NCBI RefSeq assembly: GCF_001613385.1
Contig: NZ_BDCG01000002.1
Location: 372,001-436,000 of the forward strand
Length of the DNA: 64,000 nucleotides
Origin: Nocardia flavorosea NBRC 108225
Lineage (GTDB): Bacteria > Actinomycetota > Actinomycetes > Mycobacteriales > Mycobacteriaceae
Direction: 5' to 3'
Shown here: piece after piece, positions 51,150-61,443 of the stretch
Layout: every line of letters begins with the position of its first letter
How positions within the stretch are numbered: the first letter of the stretch is position 1
The notes under the pieces: generated by a model
Seen by the model: only the letters and a program-made list of their open reading frames with translations
What the model was told of the DNA's origin: nothing
The model's database searches: none
Position numbers and translations under genes: made by a program

Positions 51150-51794
51150 TCAGTGGGCCGCCGATCGTATCTCCGCGGCGAGATCGTCGTCGCCGGCCAC
51201 CCGGACCAGCGCGGCGGCGAATTCGGCGGCCTCGTGGTCCGGGGCGAGGCGGGCCAGTTTGCCGGGGTCGGCGGGGAGATCGATCCGTTGCGCACCGTGT
51301 ACCGCGCGGCGGTCGAAATGCGGGCGGACCCACGGCCATACGTCCTGTACTTCGCGCAGGAAGATATCGCCGCCGGTCGGGCCTATTCCTTTGAACTGCT
51401 GGATGAGTTCGGCGGCGCGGTCCGGGTCGTGATCGGCTTCTTCGGCGAGTTTGCGTAGATCGCCGTCGTATTTCTCGAGGACGGTCGCGGCGATGTCGCC
51501 GAGCTGGGAGGCGGTGCGCTCGTCGTAGCGGCGATAGTGCCCGCGCCCCAGTGCGTCGACCAGTTCCTGCCACGGTGCTTCCGCGACTTCGCGGGCGGTC
51601 CGGTAGCCGCTGTGGACGAGTTCGGCCGTCGCGGCGGTCGCAATATCGGCGGAGATCCGGGCGCTGAGCAGTTCGGACATCATCAACAGCTGGAACAGTG
51701 GCGCCGGTTTGTCGTCGAGCTTGATTCCCGCTTCGGCGGCGTAGGTGCTACCGGCTCGGTCGAGTAGTGCGTGCACAACATCTCGCTGGCTCAT
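51150..51794 (-). CDS. HhH-GPD / endonuclease III-like DNA glycosylase
   Basis: A 214-residue protein. The helix-hairpin-helix is FKGIGPTGGDIFLREV near residue 145, followed by a region where the catalytic aspartate would be expected. The N-terminal LFQLLMMSELLSARISADIATAATAEL matches the GPD domain. No Fe-S cysteine cluster is visible at the C-terminus. Base-excision repair is inferred. GAAGGAGG precedes the ATG at 51794. Confidence 0.75.
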   Translation of the reverse strand: MSQRDVVHALLDRAGSTYAAEAGIKLDDKPAPLFQLLMMSELLSARISADIATAATAELVHSGYRTAREVAEAPWQELVDALGRGHYRRYDERTASQLGDIAATVLEKYDGDLRKLAEEADHDPDRAAELIQQFKGIGPTGGDIFLREVQDVWPWVRPHFDRRAVHGAQRIDLPADPGKLARLAPDHEAAEFAAALVRVAGDDDLAAEIRSAAH

Positions 51795-51911
51795 CGGGCC
51801 TCCTTCTCCCGTCGCGTATACCCGCAACCCACCGGCCCACACCCCGCAACCGGCGCCCGCAACCAGCCTCGCACACCGTTCCCATGTACCGCGCGAACGG
51901 CGCGGATCGCC

Positions 51912-52874
51912 TCAGCTCACCGTGGCGGCGGCTTTCTCCGCCTTGGCGGCTTCCCGGGCGAGCATCCGCGCCCGCTGCTCCTCGAACCGCTGCACATCCT
52001 TGCCCAGCTTCTCGAGGTATTCGCACAGCTCCTCACGGCTGCGTTCGCCCCGCGCGGTGAAATCGGCGCGATCGAAAACGTTCCAGATCCGCAGCACCGG
52101 CAGCAGCACCTCGTCGAGGTGCTGACGCAGATCGTAGATACCGTGTTTGACCATCAGGACACCGTTACGCCGCCAGTTGGGCATACCGCGGCCGGGCATG
52201 GCAAAGTCCTTGATGATCTTGGTGACCGATTCCATCGCCTGGTCGGGCGCGAGATCGAACGCCGCCCCGGCCAAGTTGCGGTAGAAGATCATGTGCAGGT
52301 TCTCGTCGGTGGCTATCCGCTTGAGCATGCGGTCGGCAATCGGGTCCTCGCACACTCTGCCGGTGCAGCGGTGGCTGATACGGGTCGCCAGCTCCTGGAA
52401 GGTCACATAGGCGACCTGGTCGAGCATGCCCATGAAGTACTCCGGCGCATGCACACCGCGCGTCATATGCACCATGCGGTCGTTCTCCAGCGCGACGGGA
52501 TCCACCCCCCGGGTGACGACCAGATAGTCGCGCATGGCGATACCGTGCCGGTTCTCCTCGGCGGTCCACCGGCCCACCCAGGTGCCCCAGGCGCCGTCAC
52601 GGGAGAAATGCTCACTGATCGTGCGGTGATACGAGGGCAAATTGTCCTCGGTGAGCAGATTGGTGATCATCGCGACCTTGGCGACCTCCGACAGCCGTGA
52701 CTGTTCCGGATCCCAGTCCACACCGCCCATCGCGGCGAAATTGCGGCCCTCGTCCCACGGCACGTAGTCGTGCGGGTTCCAGTCCTTGGCCGTGGCCAGG
52801 TGCCGATCCAGATTCTCGGCCACCACCGGTTCCAACTCGACCAGCAATTCGTGCTGCGTGATATCGCGTCCCAT
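51912..52874 (-). CDS. Acyl-ACP desaturase (DesA type)
   Basis: A 320-residue diiron desaturase that introduces a double bond into acyl-ACP. The two diiron motifs are E-E-N-R-H at about 106-110 and D-E-N-L-H at about 190-194, with TEDNLPSYH earlier as the additional ligand region. Similarity is to the mycobacterial DesA1/DesA2 proteins of mycolate or fatty acid synthesis. GAGAGGAA precedes the ATG at 52874. Confidence 0.92.
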   Translation of the reverse strand: MGRDITQHELLVELEPVVAENLDRHLATAKDWNPHDYVPWDEGRNFAAMGGVDWDPEQSRLSEVAKVAMITNLLTEDNLPSYHRTISEHFSRDGAWGTWVGRWTAEENRHGIAMRDYLVVTRGVDPVALENDRMVHMTRGVHAPEYFMGMLDQVAYVTFQELATRISHRCTGRVCEDPIADRMLKRIATDENLHMIFYRNLAGAAFDLAPDQAMESVTKIIKDFAMPGRGMPNWRRNGVLMVKHGIYDLRQHLDEVLLPVLRIWNVFDRADFTARGERSREELCEYLEKLGKDVQRFEEQRARMLAREAAKAEKAAATVS

Positions 52875-53470
52875 GCAGTTCCTCTCGGCTCGTCCTCGGA
52901 AACGATCCGAGAGCGGCGCCGGCACGCGGCCGGGTACATGACCGGATGCGGCACGCGACGATCTCGGATCGGGTCGAACACACTCTCCCGCCCGGAGATA
53001 TCTCTCCGCACTCCGCGCAGGCCCTGCTCACTGCCACCCAGCGGTGCAGACGATACCCGCTGCCGGGCAGATCGATCACCTGGTCGAAGCCGGGCCCGGA
53101 CAGGGATGTCCGGATATCCGGCAGCACCAATGCCCGATCCCCGACAGGGTAGCAATGCCGGGACGAGCCACCGCAGCCGCCGAAAACCTCACGCTGATCA
53201 GGCAATTCATCGACGGAGGGAACCGACCCGCCGGTCACGTACCCGAGCCCGGTGACAACTGCTCCGGCAAATCCACGAATCCGGACCTGAATCGGCAGGC
53301 CCCGCGATTTTCCCGAGGTGGGGTCGGCGGTCCGATCGCAGGCCGCTCAGGGCCTTTCGCGTCCGCCCATCGGCGATCCCGCGCCCGCGGGTGCGGCGGC
53401 GCCGCGCACTTACTCCGCCCGCTTCGGCAGCAGCGCGAGCGGGCGGTTCGCTGCCGATGACAACGGCACG
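52875..53470. other. Gene-free stretch between desA and iclR
   Basis: About 600 bases without a gene I can support. A minus-strand frame from 53238 has a moderately protein-like start, but it runs into desA out of frame and matches nothing I recognise. Confidence 0.5.
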
Positions 53471-54343
53471 TCAGCCGGCACGGGCAGATACCAGCGGGGC
53501 GGAGGTATCCGGCGTCGCCGCGGGAATCCGGGCGTTACCCCGGGTACGGCGCCGATCCGAATGTTCCGGGTACAGCGTGCGCGATATCGTTCGGGCGGCG
53601 TCGGCGACGAGCGGCGCCACCCGGTCGAGCCGGGCCGAGCGGGTGTCCCCACACAACGAGATTCCGGCGACCGGGCCGTCGTAACCGCGGATCGCCGCCC
53701 CGACACAGGAGACGCCGGGCGCGGACTCGCCGTGTTCGAGAGCGAGACCGTTGCGCCGCCGGATCCGGTTGAGTTCCTGGTGCAGTGCGGAGAGATCGGT
53801 CACCGTGCGGTCGGTCCAGCCGCGCAGGCGCGGGCCGTACAGGGCGTCGACGGTTTCCGGGGGTAGCCCGGCCAGGATGGCTTTCCCACCGGCGGTCGCG
53901 TAGGCGGGTACCCGGCCACCGACCCGCGAGGGGACGCAGGTGGCGAACCGGCCACCGACCTTGTCCAGATACACGCTGTCCCCACCCTCGAGCACCGTCA
54001 GGTGCACGACCAGACCGGTCTGCAGATGCAGCTGGTGCAGTAGCGGCGCCGCGGCCGCGCGGATCTCACTGCGGCCGCCGTCGCCACCGGCCAGTCCCAG
54101 CGCACGGCGGCCCAGGCGGTAGCCGGACGCGGTGTGCTCGATCCAGTCCAGGCCTACCAGCTGGTGCAGGATCCGGTGCACGGTGGAGCGGGGCAGCCCC
54201 GCGGAATCGGCAACGTCCTCCAGGGACAGACGTGCGGCGCGGCCTTCGAATGCATCGAGTATCGCGGTCATCCGCTCGACCATCGATTGCGGCAGCTCCC
54301 GCACCTCGGCCCGGGGGGTGGATACCAAGTCCGTGACGGTCAT
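53471..54343 (-). CDS. IclR-family transcriptional regulator
   Basis: A 290-residue regulator with the winged helix MVERMTAILDAFEGRAARLSLEDVADSAGLPRSTVHRILHQLV (about 20-65) and an IclR effector domain (VVHLTVLEGGDSVYLDKVGG, GGRVPAYATAGGKAILAGLP, HGESAPGVSCVGAAIRGYDG). GGAGG precedes the ATG at 54343. It is divergent from the LLM-FadD-SDR run, which it probably controls. Confidence 0.9.
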   Translation of the reverse strand: MTVTDLVSTPRAEVRELPQSMVERMTAILDAFEGRAARLSLEDVADSAGLPRSTVHRILHQLVGLDWIEHTASGYRLGRRALGLAGGDGGRSEIRAAAAPLLHQLHLQTGLVVHLTVLEGGDSVYLDKVGGRFATCVPSRVGGRVPAYATAGGKAILAGLPPETVDALYGPRLRGWTDRTVTDLSALHQELNRIRRRNGLALEHGESAPGVSCVGAAIRGYDGPVAGISLCGDTRSARLDRVAPLVADAARTISRTLYPEHSDRRRTRGNARIPAATPDTSAPLVSARAG

Positions 54344-54388
54344 CGATTCCTCCAACAGCACTGTTCAGAGGCCTTTCACAGGCAAAAA

Positions 54389-54410
54389 CTGAAATTCATT
54401 CTTGTTTCAG
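54389..54410. promoter_or_regulatory. Inverted repeat CTGAAA - TTTCAG, putative IclR operator
   Basis: Six-base arms with a 10-base spacer lie 45 bases upstream of the iclR start, between it and the LLM gene. It is a candidate operator for the divergent catabolic run. Confidence 0.5.
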
Positions 54411-54573
54411 AGTAGCACCTGGACTCCGTCTGTCCGGCAGAACGAGTGAGTCGGCCGCCGCCGCGCCGGGATACCACCCACCGGGACGGCCGGTACGCCC
54501 CTCCCCCGCGGGCGCGGTAGAACGGACGCCGACCCCACCGAGCCGGCACACCAGTAGCGGAGAATTCGCCAGG

Positions 54574-55479
54574 ATGCATATCGGAATCTCGTCCCCCATC
54601 GTCATCGCCCATCCGTCGATGTGCGCGGACTGGGAACGAGACGCCGGAATCGCCGAACTCGCCCGGATCGCCGAAACCGCGGACCGGCTGGGCTTCCATC
54701 ACCTGACCTGTAGCGAACACGTCGCCGTCCCGGTCGATATCGCTGCCGAACGAGGCGGCACCTACTGGGATCCGCTGGCCACCTTCGGCTTCCTCGCGGC
54801 CCGCACCAGCGGTATCCGGCTGACCACCCAGGTACTGGTGCTCGGCTATCACCATCCACTGGAAATCGCCAAGCGGTACGGCACGCTCGACCTGGTCAGC
54901 GGAGGGCGGCTGATCCTGGGTCTCGGCGTCGGCAGCCTCCGTGCGGAGTTCGAGCTGCTCGGCGCCGAATTCGCGGAACGCGGGGCCCGCGCCGACGATG
55001 CGCTCGCCGCACTACGCGCCGCCCTGTCCGCAGACCGGCCCGAATACCACGGCCGGTACTACAACTTCGACAATATGCTCGTCCGGCCGAACGCGGTGCA
55101 GGCACGGGTCCCGTTGTGGATAGGCGGCCGGACCCGGCGCTCGCTGCGGCGCGCGATCGAATTCGGTGACGGCTGGGTCCCGTTCGGACTCCCGCTCCCC
55201 GAGCTGCAGGCCATGCTGAAAACCGTCGAACTCCCCGCCGGATTCGATCTGGTATTCAGCGCCGGCGAGCGCCTCGACCCGATCGGCGCCCCGGACCGCA
55301 CGGCGCACGCCCTGGACCGGCTCCGGACCGCCGGCACCACCATCGCGAGCGTCGGACTCACCGCCACCGGCGCCACCGGCTACTGCGACCAGCTCGCCGC
55401 CCTGCGCACTCTCGCCGACGAGCAGGGCTGCACCTTCGACGACCGGCCTGCACGGCCCCCGCAGAACACACCTGCGTAG
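54574..55479 (+). CDS. LLM-class (luciferase-like) oxidoreductase, probably F420-dependent
   Basis: A 301-residue TIM-barrel oxidoreductase. It has [70 protein letters not shown] and [26 protein letters not shown]. Members use FMN or F420; actinobacterial proteins of this length mostly use F420. It is the first of three plus-strand genes (LLM, FadD, SDR) and probably oxidises or reduces an intermediate of their pathway. Confidence 0.88.
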   Translation: MHIGISSPIVIAHPSMCADWERDAGIAELARIAETADRLGFHHLTCSEHVAVPVDIAAERGGTYWDPLATFGFLAARTSGIRLTTQVLVLGYHHPLEIAKRYGTLDLVSGGRLILGLGVGSLRAEFELLGAEFAERGARADDALAALRAALSADRPEYHGRYYNFDNMLVRPNAVQARVPLWIGGRTRRSLRRAIEFGDGWVPFGLPLPELQAMLKTVELPAGFDLVFSAGERLDPIGAPDRTAHALDRLRTAGTTIASVGLTATGATGYCDQLAALRTLADEQGCTFDDRPARPPQNTPA

Positions 55480-55568
55480 TCTCGCTGAGTGGTACAGGTC
55501 ACCGACCGCCCGGTCGGGCCGTGGCATGTTGCTGTCCGACAGGCACCGTGGAGAGAAGGGCGGCCACT

Positions 55569-57236
55569 ATGGCGACACCGGCAACCGATATGCAGTCCCG
55601 GATCGAAGACATCATCCGGCGGTTGACCGGTCCCGGTGGCCGGTTCGAGATCGTGACCGAGGATGTACTCGGTGCCGAGATCCCGGTGATTCGCCATCGC
55701 AGCCGGCGGGTGGCTGATCTGCTGACAACCTCACGGTCGTGGGGGGACCGCGACTATCTCGTCACCACCGACCGCCGGATCTCGTTCACCGAGCACCTCG
55801 ACGCGGTCGCGGCGCTGGCGGTCGCACTGCGCGACCGGTACGGGGTGCGCACAGGCGACCGGGTGGCGATCCTGGCCGCCAACAGCCCCGAATGGGTGAT
55901 GGCATTCTGGGCCACCCAGAGTCTGGGCGCCGTCACCGTCGGCATGAACAGCTGGTGGGTGTCACGCGAGATCGACTACGGGTTACAGCACTGCCGTCCC
56001 TCGGTCCTGATCGTGGACGAGAAACGCGCCCGGCTGCTGGAAGGACTCGACACCTCCGGTGTCAGTGTGCTCACCACGGAAAACGATCTGCCACGCCTGA
56101 TCACCGAATACGCCCGGGCCGAACTCCCGCAGCCGGAGGTCGACGAGGACGACCCCTCGGTCATTCTCTACACCAGCGGCACCAGCGGACGCCCCAAGGG
56201 CGCCCTGCATTCGCAACGTAATCTGCTGGCCGTCGTGGACTACTTCCGCTTCGGCGACGCATTCGCCGCCGAAATGTCGGGCCACGACTACGACGACTCG
56301 CAGCCGATCCCGCTTCGATGCCTGCTGACCTCCCCCCTTTTCCATATCGCGAGCTTGCACAATCTGGTCGTGCCCCGGCTGGCCACGGGCAGCGCGGTGG
56401 TGCTCAACCAGGGCGGCTTCGATGTCGAAACCGTGCTCCGGCTCATCGAGCGGGAACGGGTCACCAACTGGGGAGCCGTGCCCACCATGGCCGCGCGACT
56501 CCTCGAATACGACGGCGCCGAGAACTTCGACCTGTCCTCCCTCACCGCGTTCGCCCTGGCCTCGGCCCCGTCGTCGATCGCGTTCAAGGACCGGCTCCGG
56601 GAACGATTCCCGTTCGCCCGCGACGCGCTGGTCGACAGCTACGGGCTGACCGAATGCAGTACCGCGATCGCGGTCGCCACCCCCGCGGATCTGAACCGCT
56701 CCCCCGGCACACTCGGTCGCCCGATCCTCACCGTGAACCTCGAGATCCGCGACCCCCACGGCGTGCAGGTGCCGGACGGCACCGAAGGCGAGGTGTGTGT
56801 CCGCAGCCCGTTCGTCATGCTCGGGTACTGGAAAGACGAGGCCGCCACCGCGGCCGCGATCACCCCGGACCGCTGGCTGCGCACGGGCGACTACGGCGTC
56901 GTCGAGGGCGGCGAACTCCGGTTGACCGGCCGCCGCTCCGATCTCATCCTGCGCGGCGGGGAGAACGTCTACCCGACCGAGATCGAACAATGCCTCGACG
57001 AGCACCCCGATATCGCCGAATGCGCCGTCGTGGGTGTACCTCACGCCGACCTGGGGCAGGAAGTGGCGGCGGTGGTGGTGGTCGCGCCGGGCGCCACGGT
57101 CACCGCGGAGCAGCTCACCGAATTCGCCCGCGAGCGTCTCTCGTATTTCAAGGTGCCGACCCGCTGGCGGATCACGACGGAATCGTTGCCGCGCAACGCC
57201 ACCGGCAAACTCGCCCGCCGCGCGATCACCCTCTGA
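55569..57236 (+). CDS. Acyl-CoA synthetase / AMP-dependent ligase
   Basis: A 555-residue ANL enzyme. The P-loop is [19 protein letters not shown], then [46 protein letters not shown], and the catalytic lysine is in [11 protein letters not shown] at the C-terminus. It activates a carboxylic acid as CoA thioester. GAGAAGG precedes the ATG at 55569. It lies between the LLM and SDR genes, forming a catabolic run under the divergent IclR. Confidence 0.9.
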   Translation: MATPATDMQSRIEDIIRRLTGPGGRFEIVTEDVLGAEIPVIRHRSRRVADLLTTSRSWGDRDYLVTTDRRISFTEHLDAVAALAVALRDRYGVRTGDRVAILAANSPEWVMAFWATQSLGAVTVGMNSWWVSREIDYGLQHCRPSVLIVDEKRARLLEGLDTSGVSVLTTENDLPRLITEYARAELPQPEVDEDDPSVILYTSGTSGRPKGALHSQRNLLAVVDYFRFGDAFAAEMSGHDYDDSQPIPLRCLLTSPLFHIASLHNLVVPRLATGSAVVLNQGGFDVETVLRLIERERVTNWGAVPTMAARLLEYDGAENFDLSSLTAFALASAPSSIAFKDRLRERFPFARDALVDSYGLTECSTAIAVATPADLNRSPGTLGRPILTVNLEIRDPHGVQVPDGTEGEVCVRSPFVMLGYWKDEAATAAAITPDRWLRTGDYGVVEGGELRLTGRRSDLILRGGENVYPTEIEQCLDEHPDIAECAVVGVPHADLGQEVAAVVVVAPGATVTAEQLTEFARERLSYFKVPTRWRITTESLPRNATGKLARRAITL

Positions 57237-57291
57237 ACCAGGCCGGTTCAACCTACTCGGCGCTACCGAACGTCCCGGCTCCACCGTCCCA

Positions 57292-57304
57292 AGAATTGCA
57301 TTCT
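57292..57304. promoter_or_regulatory. Palindrome AGAAT-TGC-ATTCT upstream of the SDR
   Basis: A perfect 13-base inverted repeat in the 117-base gap between the FadD gene and the SDR gene. It shares CATTCT with the iclR-upstream repeat, which is only suggestive of a common regulator. Confidence 0.4.
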
Positions 57305-57353
57305 GGCCAACGAGAAGGATATTCTCGCTCGCGGGGGGCGCAAAGGAGCAGAC

Positions 57354-58061
57354 ATGACAGAGACCGCAGTGATCACCGGGGCGGCGGGCGGAATCGGCGA
57401 GCACACCGCCCGGCGACTGGCGGCCGATGGCGTCCGCTGTGTGCTCGTGGACCGCGACCCACTCGTCCGGCACATAGCCACAAATCTGGGTGGTGAAGCG
57501 ATCATCGGCGATCTCACCGATCCGGCCACTTCCCGAACCGCCGTCGCCGCCGCCGGCGAACGGGTCGACCTGCTCGTCCTCAATGCCGGAACGAATTCGG
57601 CGGACAAGGATCCGGCCGACCTCGATCTCGACCGCTATCACGCGGTCGTCGGCGTCAACCAGCACGCCGTCGTATGGGGGCTGCGCGCCGCCCTGCCGGT
57701 GATGCGCCGGCAGGGCGGCGGTTCCATCGTCGTCACCGCCTCGTATGCGGCAATCAAGGGCGTCCCGCAGGACCCGATCTACACCATGACCAAACATGCG
57801 GTCATCGGTTTGGTTCGTGCCCTGCACGGTTCCCTGGCACGCGAGGGGATTCGGCTGAGCGCGGTATGCCCCGGACTGGTGGACACTCCGCTGACCGCCG
57901 GCGGGCGGGAGCGCTTCCGCGCGGCCGGGATCCCGATGCTGGACGCGGACGAGGTGGCCGCTGCCGTCGAGCAGTTGCTCCGCGACGGGGAACCGGGCAC
58001 CGAACTGGTCGTCAGCCCCGGTAAACCGGCTGTCCGGTATATTGCGGCACCGCTGCCCTGA
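57354..58061 (+). CDS. Short-chain dehydrogenase/reductase
   Basis: A 235-residue classical SDR with TGAAGGIGEHTARRLAADG, an NAG motif (LNAGTNSADK), the catalytic Ser/Tyr/Lys in VVTASYAAIKGVPQDPIYTMTK and ELVVSPGKPAVRY at the end. AAAGGAG precedes the ATG. It completes the LLM-FadD-SDR run and may have its own promoter because of the 117-base gap and the palindrome. Confidence 0.88.
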   Translation: MTETAVITGAAGGIGEHTARRLAADGVRCVLVDRDPLVRHIATNLGGEAIIGDLTDPATSRTAVAAAGERVDLLVLNAGTNSADKDPADLDLDRYHAVVGVNQHAVVWGLRAALPVMRRQGGGSIVVTASYAAIKGVPQDPIYTMTKHAVIGLVRALHGSLAREGIRLSAVCPGLVDTPLTAGGRERFRAAGIPMLDADEVAAAVEQLLRDGEPGTELVVSPGKPAVRYIAAPLP

Positions 58062-58412
58062 GTCGCCGGGTTCGCCGGTCCACGGGGAAATCGGGTCGGC
58101 ACGAGTCGCCGGTCGGCGCACGGACCTGCACGAGAGGGACTGTCGCCCAGGTGCTTTCGCGTTCCTCTCTGCGCCGGGCGAGACGCCATCCGCGCTCACA
58201 TGGACTTTGGCCCGAATTGCGTTCTTCGAGGTGGATCGACACACACCTCATTGACCTTGCGCTCGCCGGTGGAGCTGCGGACCGAGAGCGGCGGACCCCC
58301 ACCTGCGCCAACGGCCGAGGACAGAGACGCACCCTCGGGCCGGGCCGCCCGGGGCCGGACAAGTGGCGCGCACATTGCCGCCACGCAAGCGGCGTGGTTA
58401 CGATCGGGCCCG
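58062..58412. other. Gene-free stretch between the SDR and the ADP-ribosylglycohydrolase gene
   Basis: 351 bases with no supported gene. A small hairpin CCACGC-N5-GCGTGG lies at 58381-58397, just upstream of the next start; its role is unclear. Confidence 0.5.
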
Positions 58413-59378
58413 ATGTCTATCGACTTGATGATCGATTCACTGGACGGCCTGTCCGTGGGGGATGCACTGGGACAACAATTCCCGGTAATGCGCCGTTCAC
58501 TATCCGATCTCCGGAGCGGGAACCTCCCGACCGGGCCGTGGGGGTGGACCGACGATACCGAGATGGCCTGCAGCGTGGCCGCCGAATTGGGTACCCGCGG
58601 TGCCATCGACCCGGATCTGCTGGCCACCGCCTTCGCCCGGCGTTGTGATCCGGCCCGCGACTACGGCTTCCACTCGGTGGGCATCCTGCGCCGGATCCGC
58701 GAGGGCGTGCCGTGGCCGGAGGCGTCCGGATCCGTGTACGAGGGGCAGGGATCGTGCGGTAACGGCGCCGCCATGCGGGTGGCGCCGCTGGGCGCGTTCT
58801 ACGCCGGAGATCCGGACCGCATCGTGGCCGAAGCAACCCGCTCGGCGCGGGTGACCCATATGCATCCGGAGGGAGTGGCCGGTGCGGTCGCGGTGGCGCT
58901 GGCGGCGGGTGAGGCCGGCCGGGCCCGGTCCACCGGAGTACGGCCCGCGCCGGGTGAGTTCCTCACCGCTGTCCTGGGCCACCTCGCCGACGGGGAAACG
59001 GCCCGGTCGGTCGGCCGGGCGCGCACGCTGCTCGGCGCGTCTGTGGAGCATGCCGCGGCGGAGCTGGGCAACGGTTCCCGGGTCACCGCGCAGAACACGG
59101 TGCCTTTCACGATGTGGGCCGCGGCGACCTATCTCGACAACTATCCCGCCGCGATCACGGCCTGTATCGAGGCCGACGGCGATATCGACACCACGAGCGC
59201 CATCGTCGGCGGAATCGTCGCCACCTACACCGGCAAGGACTCCCTCGCCGGTCTGCCCGCGACCTGGCTCGCCGCGCGCGAACCTCTGCCTCGCTGGCTG
59301 GACCCGGCACACTTCGCCTACGGGCGCCCGAAGTCCCGGTTCGGCTGGTTACACCGCTGGGTGACCGGAACCCGCTAG
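58413..59378 (+). CDS. ADP-ribosylglycohydrolase (DraG family)
   Basis: A 321-residue protein with GDALG near residue 16, WTDDTEM (45-51, metal ligands), GNGAAMRVAPLG and the second metal motif DGDIDTTSAIVGGIV near residue 256. The family removes ADP-ribose from proteins or DNA or cleaves related N-glycosidic bonds. It stands alone. The start is ATG 58413 without a strong ribosome binding site. Confidence 0.92.
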   Translation: MSIDLMIDSLDGLSVGDALGQQFPVMRRSLSDLRSGNLPTGPWGWTDDTEMACSVAAELGTRGAIDPDLLATAFARRCDPARDYGFHSVGILRRIREGVPWPEASGSVYEGQGSCGNGAAMRVAPLGAFYAGDPDRIVAEATRSARVTHMHPEGVAGAVAVALAAGEAGRARSTGVRPAPGEFLTAVLGHLADGETARSVGRARTLLGASVEHAAAELGNGSRVTAQNTVPFTMWAAATYLDNYPAAITACIEADGDIDTTSAIVGGIVATYTGKDSLAGLPATWLAAREPLPRWLDPAHFAYGRPKSRFGWLHRWVTGTR

Positions 59379-59802
59379 CGCCGACCGGCAACCGTCCCCG
59401 GTCCACCGCCGATCGACCCTCCACCGACGTTCCGGGCGCCGTCCACCGCGACGACCGACGGGACAGCCGATGATGAACAGTTGATCGACACCGTAGGTGT
59501 CGTCGCTCGTCCGCGCCCCGAGAGGCCGGCGACGCCGGCGAGTCGCGGTGGGGCGATGCGGGGTCCGGTGATGACAGCGTGCCGGCGGGTGTTCATCAGG
59601 CAAGCCCAGTTCCCGGCGATACCGCGCCAGTCAGGAACCGGGTCCGGACACGGTCGGGTAGCAGCCTCTCCAGCCGGTCCGAATACGGCCCGCGGAAGCG
59701 GCACCCGTACGTGCGACTGTCGCGAAGATCGGTCTCGGCGAGCCCAGTGCATCGGTTTTCCCTGGTGGCCCACCGCCCCTCGGCTACCCCGGTTGCCGAG
59801 CC
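59379..59802. other. Gene-free stretch before the crotonase gene end
   Basis: About 420 bases between the ADP-ribosylglycohydrolase stop and the restored crotonase stop. No supported gene and no strong hairpin. Confidence 0.5.
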
Positions 59803-60566
59803 CTACTCCCCACGCCAGCGAGGCGGTCGCTTCTCCGCGAAGGCCCGGGCGCCTTCCTGCGCATCGGCGGAGGCGAATACCGGACCGGTGATCGCACGTT
59901 GCCGCTCGAACATCTCGTCCTGCGTCCACTCCATGCTCTCGCGGATGACCTTTTGGATGCCCGCACGGCGAGCGGCCCGTTGGCCGCGATGGAACGGGCC
60001 AGGTCGAGGGCCACGTCCAGCGCCTGTCCCTCGTCGGCGAGACGATTCACCAGCCCCAGGGCGAAGGCGCGTTCGGCGTCGAAAAGATCGCCGGTGAGCG
60101 CCAGCTCGAGCGCCACGGCGGGTGGGATCCGGCGGGGCAGCCGCATCAGCCCGCCCGCCGCGGCCGCCAGCCCGCGTTTGACCTCGGGGATACCGAATTT
60201 CGCGGTCCGCGAGGCCACCACCAGGTCCGCGGCCAGTACGGCTTCGCACCCGCCCGCCAGCGCGTATCCCTCGACCGCGGCGATCAGCGGTTTCTCCGGC
60301 GGAGCCTCCACCAGGCCGAGGAACCCACGCCCCGGGATCACCGGCGATTCGCCACGCAGGAACGCCTTCAGGTCCATCCCCGCGCAGAATGTCGCGCCGG
60401 CTCCGGTGAGCACGCCGACCGACAGGTCCGGGCTGGAATCGAGTTCGGTCATCGCCGCGGCGACCGCCTCGGATACCGCGAGGTTCACCGCATTACGCGC
60501 CGCTGGGCGGTTGAGTGTGATGACGAGAACGCCGTCCTGCGCGTCGACCAGTACTTCCTCGCTCAT
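59803..60566 (-). pseudogene. Enoyl-CoA hydratase/isomerase with a frameshift near its 3' end
   Basis: A crotonase: ITLNRPAARNAVNL, CAGMDLKAFLRGE (oxyanion hole), EGYALAGGCEAVLAADLVVA and GIPEVKRGLAAAAGGLMRLP are intact. After NGPLAVRASK the frame runs into arginine-rich nonsense to a stop at 59784. The normal end (VIRESMEWTQDEMFERQRA, then EGARAFAEKRPPRWRGE, stop at 59803) lies in the next frame. Adding one A to the AAAA run at 59951-59954 restores the family pattern. The catalytic core is present, so it could be a recent frameshift or a sequence error. It is the last gene of the minus-strand cluster. Confidence 0.8.
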
Positions 60567-60678
60567 TGCGGCTCCCTGCCGGATCGATTCATGGTCGCCG
60601 GGCCGCGCCCGCTGCCGGCCGTCTTGTCTGCTCGCACGTCCATACCCGTCCTGGTCGATCGGGTAGTTCCTGTTCGGG

Positions 60679-61431
60679 TCATCGTGCGGTGAGCCCGCCG
60701 TCGGCGGTGACGACCGAACCGGTGAGATAGGACGACTCCGCGGAAAGCAGGAAGGCGATCACGGCCGCCATCTCGTCCGGTTCGGCGCGGCGGCCCAGCG
60801 GGGTGGCCGCGACCGCGTTGCTCGTCACGCCCTCCACCTCGCGGGCACGGCGGGCGAGCGGCGTGTCCACCACCCCCGGGCACAGGCAGTTCGCCCGGAT
60901 ACCGCGGTCGGCGTAGCCGACCGCGATCGACCGGGTCAGCCCGAGTACACCGCTCTTCGACGCGTCGTAGCTACAGGTGTTGGTATTCGCGGAGACCAGT
61001 GACGCCACCGATCCGATGGTGACCACGCTCGCCGCCCCCGCCTCCAGCAGGTGGGGTACGGCGGCGCGGATCGTGAGGAAGGTTCCGGTGAGGTTGACCG
61101 CGATCACCGAATGCCAGTCCTCGAAGGACATTTCGTGCGGCAGGCCGGAGCGGGCGATCCCGGCGCAGGTCAGCACGCCGTCCAGACCGCCCAGTTCCTC
61201 CGCCGCCGCGGCCACCGCGGTGGTGACGGACTCTTCCCGCGTGACATCGCATTCGACCGCCGCCGCGATCCCCAGCTCCGGAACCAGCCGCTGCGCCGCG
61301 TCGTAATCCGTGTCGAGGATCGCCACGGCCGCGCCTTCGGCGGCCACTCGCCGCGCTGCCGCCGCGCCGATCCCGCCTGCTCCCCCGGTGATGAGGATCC
61401 GCCGGCCGGTCGATCGTTTTCCGTATTCCAT
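60679..61431 (-). CDS. Short-chain dehydrogenase/reductase
   Basis: A 250-residue classical SDR with TGGAGGIGAAAARRVAAEG, CAGIARSG, the catalytic IGSVASLVSANTNTCSYDASK and GSVVTADGGLTAR. I chose the ATG at 61431, with GGAG six bases before; the ATG at 61437 overlaps that site. It is part of the minus-strand cluster with a crotonase and two more SDRs. Confidence 0.9.
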   Translation of the reverse strand: MEYGKRSTGRRILITGGAGGIGAAAARRVAAEGAAVAILDTDYDAAQRLVPELGIAAAVECDVTREESVTTAVAAAAEELGGLDGVLTCAGIARSGLPHEMSFEDWHSVIAVNLTGTFLTIRAAVPHLLEAGAASVVTIGSVASLVSANTNTCSYDASKSGVLGLTRSIAVGYADRGIRANCLCPGVVDTPLARRAREVEGVTSNAVAATPLGRRAEPDEMAAVIAFLLSAESSYLTGSVVTADGGLTAR

Positions 61432-61443
61432 GGTCATCTCCGT

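Noticed and set aside
52612..53238. A minus-strand frame with a somewhat protein-like first 120 residues
   Set aside because: It runs into desA out of frame, has no recognised domain and no ribosome binding site that decides the start.
55983..58244. A 753-codon minus-strand open frame across the FadD and SDR genes
   Set aside because: Antisense to two complete enzymes; composition is typical of high-GC antisense frames.
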